Both the position numbers and the translations under genes were made by a program. A stretch of DNA of 5,534 nucleotides from Lachnospiraceae bacterium (GTDB lineage Bacteria > Bacillota > Clostridia > Lachnospirales > Lachnospiraceae): positions 1 to 5,534 of the forward strand of contig JAJQGR010000137.1 in assembly GCA_021200345.1 (NCBI GenBank), in the 5' to 3' direction. Position 1 is the stretch's first letter. Each line of letters begins with the position of its first letter. The notes under the pieces are model-generated. The model was given only the letters and a program-made list of their open reading frames with translations, ran no database searches and was not told the DNA's origin. Below, piece by piece: positions 1-4,690 of this stretch.

Positions 1-696
1 GACAAATATTATCAGATTGACACTACAAGGCTGGAGGCTCTGATTACTCCCAGGACCAAAGCCATTCTGGTAGTCCATCTTTATGGACATAATGCCAAGA
101 TGGACGAGGTGGTCAGCCTGTGTCATAAATATCACCTTCGCCTGGTGGAGGATTGCGCCCAGTCCCACGGTTCCGCTTTCCACGGACAGAAATCCGGAAC
201 TTTCGGCGACATCGGCTGCTTTTCCTTTTACCCATCCAAAAATCTGGGCGCTTTCGGAGACGGCGGTGCCATCACCACAAATGATCCGCAGATCGCCGCG
301 GACTTTAAGGTGTTGCGCAATTATGGCAGTGAGAAAAGATATTACAATAAAATCGTAGGCGCCAACTCTCGTCTGGATGAGCTTCAGGCCGGACTTTTGA
401 GAGTCCGGTTATCCCACTTAAATGAGATCAATGAGGAGCGCCGGCAGCTGGCGGATTACTACAGCTCCCATATTCAGAATGCGAAAATTATCCTTCCCAT
501 GGAACGCCCCAATACCCACAGCGTCTGGCATCAGTACGTGATCCGCTGCGCTGACAGGGAGGCTCTGATCCGGTATCTGGAGGAAAGACAGATCGGCACC
601 ATCATTCATTACCCGATTCCGCCCCATCTCTCCGAAGCCTATCAATATCTGGGCTATGGACCGGGAAGCTTGCCCATCACGCAGCAATATGCCTAA
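1..696 (+). CDS. DegT/DnrJ/EryC1/StrS-family PLP-dependent sugar aminotransferase, 5' partial and cut by an in-frame stop
   Basis: This is the C-terminal part of an aminotransferase that transfers an amino group, usually from glutamate, to a nucleotide-linked keto sugar in the cytoplasm. The frame is open from base 1, so the start lies outside the window; about 110 residues of a family length near 370 are missing. Visible family motifs are V-E-D-C-A-Q-S-H-G (the Asp that contacts the PLP ring nitrogen) and F-Y-P-S-K-N-L-G, whose Lys (codon 238-240) is the expected Schiff-base lysine. G-D-G-G-A-I-T-T, N-S-R-L-D-E-L-Q-A and H-Y-P-I-P-P-H-L follow in the normal order. The frame ends at TAA 694-696, yet homologous tail sequence continues in frame after it, so the gene is probably a pseudogene or a slightly shortened enzyme. 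With the 3,4-ketoisomerase downstream, the likely product is a 3-amino-3,6-dideoxyhexose nucleotide. Family assignment is firm; the exact sugar is inferred. Confidence 0.9.
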   Translation, partial: DKYYQIDTTRLEALITPRTKAILVVHLYGHNAKMDEVVSLCHKYHLRLVEDCAQSHGSAFHGQKSGTFGDIGCFSFYPSKNLGAFGDGGAITTNDPQIAADFKVLRNYGSEKRYYNKIVGANSRLDELQAGLLRVRLSHLNEINEERRQLADYYSSHIQNAKIILPMERPNTHSVWHQYVIRCADREALIRYLEERQIGTIIHYPIPPHLSEAYQYLGYGPGSLPITQQYA

Positions 697-777
697 GACG
701 TGCTCTCCATTCCCCTGTACACCGGTAGGACCGCTGATGAGCAGGATCGGGTCGGCGAGGCATTAAACAGTTTTTGA
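697..777 (+). pseudogene. In-frame C-terminal tail of the aminotransferase, stranded behind a premature TAA
   Basis: Reading on in the same frame after TAA 694-696 gives 26 codons ending in TGA at 775-777. The peptide starts D-V-L-S-I-P-L-Y and contains D-E-Q-D-R-V and A-L-N-S-F. This is the usual end of DegT-family aminotransferases, where a Glu or Asp normally precedes the V-L-S-I/L-P segment. A single G-to-T change (GAA to TAA) would explain the break. There is no ATG or ribosome binding site to restart translation here, so the tail is made only by readthrough, if at all. A sequencing or assembly error remains possible. Confidence 0.75.
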
Positions 778-826
778 AACCGCGCTGACACAAAGAATAC
801 ATCAAAGGCTCAGATCGCAGGATCCG

Positions 827-843
827 ACAACCCCGGAGGTTGT
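827..843 (+). promoter_or_regulatory. Ribosome binding site of the ketoisomerase gene inside a small hairpin
   Basis: GGAGG at 835-839 lies 9 bases before the ATG at 849 and decides the start of the ketoisomerase gene. The same bases fall in an inverted repeat: ACAACC (827-832) is the exact complement of GGTTGT (838-843), with a 5-base loop that holds part of the GGAGG. The pairing is seen directly; any control of translation is an inference, and a 6 bp stem could be chance. Confidence 0.5.
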
Positions 844-848
844 TTCCC

Positions 849-1280
849 ATGAAAAAATTAGAAGAGCAATACAGAATACTGGAATTTCCGGATTTCGGCG
901 ATGAACGCGGCAACCTGGTGGTCATCGAGGGAGAAAACCAGAATATTCCTTTCGTCATCAAAAGAGTTTTTTATATATACGGTTCCGACGCGGAGGTCAT
1001 CCGCGGCAGACACGCTAACCGCAGAACGCAGTTTGTGCTGATCAATGTGGCCGGCAGAAGCAGAGTGCGCGTCACAAACGGTCAGGAAAGCGCTGTTGTG
1101 GAGCTGAACCGTCCCCGCATGGGACTTTATCTGGATACCATGGTGTGGAAAGACATGTACGACTTTTCTCCGGATTCCATCCTTCTGGTGCTGTGCTCAG
1201 AACACTACGACGGCAGCGAATATATCCGGGATTATGACGCATATATACAGGAGCTTAGCCGACAGTCTGAAACAGACTGA
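849..1280 (+). CDS. Cupin-fold sugar 3,4-ketoisomerase (FdtA/QdtA/WxcM C-terminal domain family)
   Basis: This 143-residue protein has the length and layout of dTDP-4-keto-6-deoxyglucose 3,4-ketoisomerases, single-domain cupins that move the keto group from C4 to C3 so that a DegT-type aminotransferase can aminate C3. Supporting features are D-E-R-G-N-L near residues 18-23, K-R-V-F-Y-I at 38-43, the cupin strand R-G-R-H-A-N at 52-57 followed by F-V-L-I-N-V-A-G, and a beta-rich remainder. The start is ATG 849 with GGAGG 9 bases upstream; TTG at 840 overlaps that site and is not a credible start. The oddity is H-A-N where characterised enzymes have H-A-H, so one of the two catalytic-site histidines appears to be Asn57. 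It lies 71 bases after the end of the aminotransferase tail and is probably in the same operon. The family is clear; whether the product is the galacto or gluco isomer cannot be read from the sequence. Confidence 0.85.
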   Translation: MKKLEEQYRILEFPDFGDERGNLVVIEGENQNIPFVIKRVFYIYGSDAEVIRGRHANRRTQFVLINVAGRSRVRVTNGQESAVVELNRPRMGLYLDTMVWKDMYDFSPDSILLVLCSEHYDGSEYIRDYDAYIQELSRQSETD

Positions 1281-1352
1281 AATCCAATAAAAGCAGCCCG
1301 TCGGCGTATCCCCGTCATCCATGAGCTGCCATGAAAGGAACATCCTTCTGAA

Positions 1353-2291
1353 ATGAGTAAAATTTCAATTGTCGTGCCGGTATATTATAATTCCGACACA
1401 CTGATGCTGTTATATGAGGACATGAAAGCCAAAATTCTGCAAAAGCTGGGCGATTACGAGCTGGTGTTCGTGGACGACGGCTCCGGAGACAATTCCTGGG
1501 AGATCATGAACCGGATCCGGGAAATGGACGCCCATGTGCAGTGTGTAAAGCTGTCCCGCAACTTTGGAGAGCACGCCGCCCTTTTGGCGGGTCTGAATGT
1601 ATGTACCGGAGACTGCGCAGTCACCAAGCAGGCAGATCTGCAGGAGGACAGCGAGATCATTCTGGAAATGTACGAGAGCTGGAAGCGGGGCAATAAGGTG
1701 GTGCTGGCTGTCCGGGAGGAACGGGATGAAAACCCCGTGAAGATTTTTTTTGCCAATCTGTACTACTCCATCGTGCGCAAAACCATCAACAAAAATATGC
1801 CCAAAGGCGGCTGCGACTGCTATCTGCTGGACCGCCAGGTCATCGGCGTGCTGCAGCTTTTAAACGAGAAAAATTCCTCTCTGACCCTGCAGGTGCTCTG
1901 GGCAGGCTTTCAGACCGACTACGTATATATTCACCGCAGAGACCGGGAAATCGGCAAATCCCGCTGGACCTTCTCCAAAAAATTCAAACTGGTGCTGGAC
2001 TCCATGATGAGCTTTTCCTACTTCCCCATCCGGATGATGAGCATTGTGGGAATCATTTTCAATATTCTGGCTGTCATTTTGCTGATCAATGTTCTGGTGG
2101 AAAAATTTACTGTCGGGACTCCCATTGCGGGCTGGAGCTCCCTGATGTGCGTGGTGCTTATCTCCGCCGGCCTGATTTTGCTGATGCTGGGGATTCTGGG
2201 CGAATATGTATGGCGCGCCCTGGACGCGGCGCGGACCCGTCCGCCGTTTATTATCGATGAGATCAAAAAATCAGAAGGCTCCCGAGCCTGA
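1353..2291 (+). CDS. Family 2 glycosyltransferase with two C-terminal membrane helices (GtrB/ArnC/DPM1-like)
   Basis: This 312-residue protein is an inner-membrane GT-A glycosyltransferase that typically transfers a sugar from a nucleotide donor to undecaprenyl phosphate on the cytoplasmic face. The N-terminal half shows I-S-I-V-V-P-V-Y-Y-N (4-13), F-V-D-D-G-S (39-44), K-L-S-R-N-F-G-E-H (66-74) and the donor/metal motif region K-Q-A-D-L-Q (92-97). R-E-I-G-K-S-R-W at 198-205 matches the conserved segment before the membrane domain. Two hydrophobic helices follow, at about 226-250 and 262-287, then a basic cytoplasmic tail. The ATG at 1353 is the only usable start, because the frame has a TGA just upstream at 1332-1334. 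AAAGGA at 1334-1339 is the best ribosome binding site, at a long spacing of 13 bases. The first Asp of the usual D-A-D is Gln93 here. The acceptor and sugar are not determinable; the neighbouring genes suggest surface glycan assembly. Confidence 0.9.
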   Translation: MSKISIVVPVYYNSDTLMLLYEDMKAKILQKLGDYELVFVDDGSGDNSWEIMNRIREMDAHVQCVKLSRNFGEHAALLAGLNVCTGDCAVTKQADLQEDSEIILEMYESWKRGNKVVLAVREERDENPVKIFFANLYYSIVRKTINKNMPKGGCDCYLLDRQVIGVLQLLNEKNSSLTLQVLWAGFQTDYVYIHRRDREIGKSRWTFSKKFKLVLDSMMSFSYFPIRMMSIVGIIFNILAVILLINVLVEKFTVGTPIAGWSSLMCVVLISAGLILLMLGILGEYVWRALDAARTRPPFIIDEIKKSEGSRA

Positions 2292-2314
2292 CAAGGTCCC
2301 GGGAGTCCTTTTTT
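2275..2314 (+). terminator. Rho-independent terminator between the convergent operons, possibly bidirectional
   Basis: AAGG-CTCCCG (2275-2284) pairs with CGGGAG-T-CCTT (2300-2310) with one bulged T, and a run of six T residues at 2309-2314 follows. This is a strong terminator for the + strand operon. The TGA stop of the glycosyltransferase (2289-2291) lies within the loop. On the - strand the same hairpin is followed, after about four bases, by a T run (complement of A residues 2265-2270), so it could also stop transcription of the GtrA operon. Pairing and T runs are read directly; bidirectional activity is inferred. Confidence 0.85.
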
Positions 2315-2843
2315 ATTTCTGTTTTCTGTATGTCCAGAACTTATTGACGCAAAAATTGATGGGGGTGGTGATCACCAGATTGATTCCCTCCGCCAAAAGC
2401 TCCGCCATGCGGGAGGCGTCTATGGCAAGGCCTCTGTCCGCAAGCCAGGGCGTAACGCCAACAACGGCAAGCAGCTCCAGAACCGGGCTCATAAACCGGG
2501 ACAGCTTCACCACCTCCAGCCAGAACACTAAAAGCCCGGCGCCAAGAGCCATGGAAAAGCCATAGCTTACGTAGGTTTTGGCCAGCACCTTCCACCAGAT
2601 TCTTCTTTCTCCATCTTCCGCCTGAAAGGCAAAACGGTTGCTCCATAAGTACGCGTTCAGGATACTGATCAGATTTCCCAGAATATTGGCGGCAAGATAG
2701 TGAACTCCGCAAAAAAGCAGAATCACATAGATGCCCTCGCAGACTACCACGTTGGAGACGCCGACCAAACAGAATTTCAGGAACTGTCCTATGTTTTTGG
2801 ATTTTTCACTGCTGTCCGCCTGATGGCCCTTTTCACTGCTCAT
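2313..2843 (-). CDS. GtrA-family small membrane protein (putative polyprenyl-phosphate sugar flippase)
   Basis: This 176-residue hydrophobic protein fits the GtrA family, whose members are thought to flip polyprenyl-phosphate-linked sugars across the cytoplasmic membrane or assist a GtrB-type glycosyltransferase. After a polar leader of about 19 residues come four likely helices at about 20-44, 48-67, 90-111 and 145-165. Family signatures are F-L-K-F-C-L-V-G-V-S-N (21-31), N-A-Y-L-W-S-N-R-F-A-F (63-73) and the C-terminal I-N-F-C-V-N-K-F-W-T-Y (162-172). The ATG (2841-2843) has GGAGAG at 2849-2854 on the same strand. The stretch between helices 3 and 4 (about 112-144) is longer than in typical 120-150 residue members. 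The gene starts 18 bases after the second dehydratase large subunit, so it is very likely co-transcribed with it. Its stop codon uses the T run of the convergent terminator. The transported lipid-sugar is unknown. Confidence 0.88.
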   Translation of the reverse strand: MSSEKGHQADSSEKSKNIGQFLKFCLVGVSNVVVCEGIYVILLFCGVHYLAANILGNLISILNAYLWSNRFAFQAEDGERRIWWKVLAKTYVSYGFSMALGAGLLVFWLEVVKLSRFMSPVLELLAVVGVTPWLADRGLAIDASRMAELLAEGINLVITTPINFCVNKFWTYRKQK

Positions 2844-2861
2844 GCGTTCTCTCCAAAAGCC

Positions 2862-4106
2862 TCATGCCGGCACAATCTTCCCGGCTATGGCGCTGGCAGC
2901 CGCGGTTTTAGGCGAGGCCAGATAAATTTCCACCTTGTTGGTGCCCATGCGGCCCAGGAAATTCCGATTGTTGGTAGCCACGATCCTCTCGCCGTCTGTC
3001 AGGATTCCTCCCGCTCTGCCGCAGCACAGGCCGCAGGCCGGATGAGTGATCATGGCGCCCGCCTCCGCTAAAACCTGCAGAGTCCCATTGGCCGCCGCCT
3101 GCTGATAAATTTTGCGGCTGGCAGGAGTAACGATCAGCTTTACAAAAGGCGCCACCTTTTTGCCTTTTAAAATCTCCGCGGCCGCCATCAGATCCTCCAG
3201 GCGTCCGTTGGTGCAGGAGCCGATAAAGACCTGGTCAATGGCGATATCTTTCAACTCCCCGGCCGGGCAGATCTTATCCACCTGGGACGGACAGGCCAAC
3301 ACCGGCACAAAGTCCTCCGCCTGATATTCTATGGTCTGACAATAAACGGCGTCCTCATCCCCAAACAGACTCAACTCCTTCTCCGTCAGAGGGATCCGGC
3401 AATACTCCGCAGTCTTTTCATCGGCCCCAAACAGGGCGCACTTGGCTCCCGCCTCAATGGCCATATTGGCGATGGTCATGCGGCTGGCAACGGTCATATC
3501 CTCCACCGTGTCCCCCACAAATTCCAGCGCCTTATAGGTAGCGCCGTCCGCGCCCAGATCCCCGATCAATGTCAGAATGATATCCTTGCTGGTCACATTG
3601 GGCGCCAGCTTCCCTGTGATTTTTACCCGGATGGTCTCCGGCACTTTCACCCAGAGCTTCCCGGTCCCCAGAATGCTAGCCATTTCCGTATAACCGATTC
3701 CCGTGGAAAAAGCGCCCACACAACCGTAGGTGGTAGTATGACTGTCCGTACCGAACACCACATCTCCCGGCTTCACATATCCTGCCTCAGTCATCAGCTG
3801 ATGGCAGATACCGTCGCTGCGGTGAATGTTTTTCATGTCATATTTTTCCACAAAAGCATTGCCAATCTGAAAATGTCTGGTGTCATCGGTCTGGCTGGCC
3901 GGCACCAGATGGTCGTAGATCAGCACCACCTTATCCGGATCCCAGAGCCTGGTAAAGCCCATCTCCTCAAATTTGGAAGCCACAAAGGGAATAAAAATAT
4001 CATGAATCATGACCCTGTCCACGTTCAGAGTCACAATATTGCCCGCTCTCACGCTGTCCGCACCGATGTTGCGGGCAATCAGTTTTTCAATAAATGTCTG
4101 TGCCAT
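2862..4106 (-). CDS. leuC: 3-isopropylmalate dehydratase/homoaconitase-type large subunit (second copy)
   Basis: This 414-residue protein is a complete [4Fe-4S] hydro-lyase large subunit of the short LeuC/HacA type. It works with a separate small subunit to dehydrate and rehydrate a malate-type acid, classically 2- and 3-isopropylmalate in leucine synthesis. Motifs in order are I-H-D-I-F-I-P (34-40), Y-D-H-L-V-P-A (64-70), G-I-C-H-Q (99-103), G-T-D-S-H-T-T-T-Y-G (119-128) and G-S-C-T-N-G-R (296-302, cluster Cys298). C-G-L-C (358-361, cluster Cys358 and Cys361) and N-R-N-F-L-G-R-M-G (380-388, substrate-binding arginines) complete the set. All three cluster cysteines are present; Cys362 is an extra neighbour, and the usual C-G-P-C is C-G-L-C. 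The ATG has GAGGAG six bases upstream (4113-4118). It follows the small subunit gene by 56 bases. The symbol is a family-level call: citramalate, dimethylmalate or homoaconitate enzymes look alike. Confidence 0.88.
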   Translation of the reverse strand: MAQTFIEKLIARNIGADSVRAGNIVTLNVDRVMIHDIFIPFVASKFEEMGFTRLWDPDKVVLIYDHLVPASQTDDTRHFQIGNAFVEKYDMKNIHRSDGICHQLMTEAGYVKPGDVVFGTDSHTTTYGCVGAFSTGIGYTEMASILGTGKLWVKVPETIRVKITGKLAPNVTSKDIILTLIGDLGADGATYKALEFVGDTVEDMTVASRMTIANMAIEAGAKCALFGADEKTAEYCRIPLTEKELSLFGDEDAVYCQTIEYQAEDFVPVLACPSQVDKICPAGELKDIAIDQVFIGSCTNGRLEDLMAAAEILKGKKVAPFVKLIVTPASRKIYQQAAANGTLQVLAEAGAMITHPACGLCCGRAGGILTDGERIVATNNRNFLGRMGTNKVEIYLASPKTAAASAIAGKIVPA

Positions 4107-4162
4107 ACATATCTCCTCATTCTCATCCGTTCCGTCTTCTCATGACTTTGACCGCTCCGTCA

Positions 4163-4654
4163 TCAGTCCAGCCCATTCAGCTTTCTCATGGCCTTCACCA
4201 GGCCGCCGGCGTTTAAGATATCCAGCAGATTGTCCGGCAACGCCTCGATGGGGTATTGCTTTCCCTGATGCTCCAGATACTGGTTGGTATACACTGTCAG
4301 AGAATCCCCCTCTTTCACTGCCTCCTGAATCTGATCATTTTCAATCAGCAACAGACCATTATTAATGGAATTTCTGAAAAAAATTCTGGCAAAGCTTTTG
4401 GCGATGACACAGGAAACTCCCAGCGCCTTAATGATTTCCGGTGCCTGCTCTCTGGAAGAGCCGCAGCCAAAGTTTTTGCCTGCCACGATGATATCGCCGG
4501 GCTGAATCAGTCCGGGCAGCTCCGGGCGCAGAGGGTAGAAGCCGTAGGGCTTCATGTCCTCCACCGTCTTTAAGGCCAGATATTCTGTTGGTATGATAAT
4601 GTCAGTGTCGATGTCGTCTCCAAGCATCCACACAGTTCCCGTAAATTGAGTCAT
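4163..4654 (-). CDS. leuD: 3-isopropylmalate dehydratase/homoaconitase-type small subunit
   Basis: This 163-residue protein is the swivelling small subunit that completes the active site of LeuCD/HacAB-type hydro-lyases. It has the length of the archaeal-style family rather than the roughly 200-residue enterobacterial LeuD. Motifs are D-D-I-D-T-D-I-I-I-P (13-22), the specificity loop Y-L-A-L-K-T (25-30), G-C-G-S-S-R-E-Q-A-P-E (63-73, active-site Ser and Arg) and S-F-A-R-I-F-F-R-N-S (87-96). The start is the ATG at 4652-4654, with GGAG (4665-4668) ten bases upstream; a TTG further up at 4679-4681 adds nine unconserved residues and lacks support. The loop carries Ala where methanogen homoaconitases have Arg, which argues against homoaconitate as substrate. 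It lies between two large-subunit genes, 36 bases after one and 56 before the other, and may serve both. Confidence 0.88.
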   Translation of the reverse strand: MTQFTGTVWMLGDDIDTDIIIPTEYLALKTVEDMKPYGFYPLRPELPGLIQPGDIIVAGKNFGCGSSREQAPEIIKALGVSCVIAKSFARIFFRNSINNGLLLIENDQIQEAVKEGDSLTVYTNQYLEHQGKQYPIEALPDNLLDILNAGGLVKAMRKLNGLD

Positions 4655-4664
4655 TTTTGATTTT

Positions 4665-4668
4665 CTCC
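4665..4668 (-). promoter_or_regulatory. Ribosome binding site that fixes the start of the dehydratase small subunit
   Basis: On the - strand GGAG ends ten bases before the ATG at 4652-4654. It lies downstream of the alternative TTG start at 4679-4681, so it supports the shorter 163-residue protein, which also matches the family N-terminus. Confidence 0.6.
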
Positions 4669-4690
4669 GGTTTCCCCACAAATGTGATTT

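Noticed and set aside
840..848. TTG start three codons before the ketoisomerase ATG
   Set aside because: It overlaps the GGAGG ribosome binding site itself; the ATG at 849 has proper 9-base spacing and fits the family N-terminus.
418..961. Open frames on the - strand opposite the aminotransferase and ketoisomerase
   Set aside because: They have no recognisable motifs and are fully explained by the conserved + strand proteins.
1281..1352. Possible promoter or terminator between the ketoisomerase and glycosyltransferase genes
   Set aside because: There is no convincing -35/-10 pair and no GC-rich hairpin followed by a T run; a 5 bp GCAGC/GCTGC pairing is too short and too far apart.
3738..4145. 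Open frames of 70-157 codons on the + strand across 2700-5406
   Set aside because: They lie antisense to well-supported dehydratase and GtrA genes, show no family motifs, and their composition looks like reverse-strand shadow.
4655..4681. TTG start giving a 172-residue dehydratase small subunit
   Set aside because: The nine extra residues are basic and not family-like, and the GGAG at 4665-4668 lies inside them, just upstream of the internal ATG.
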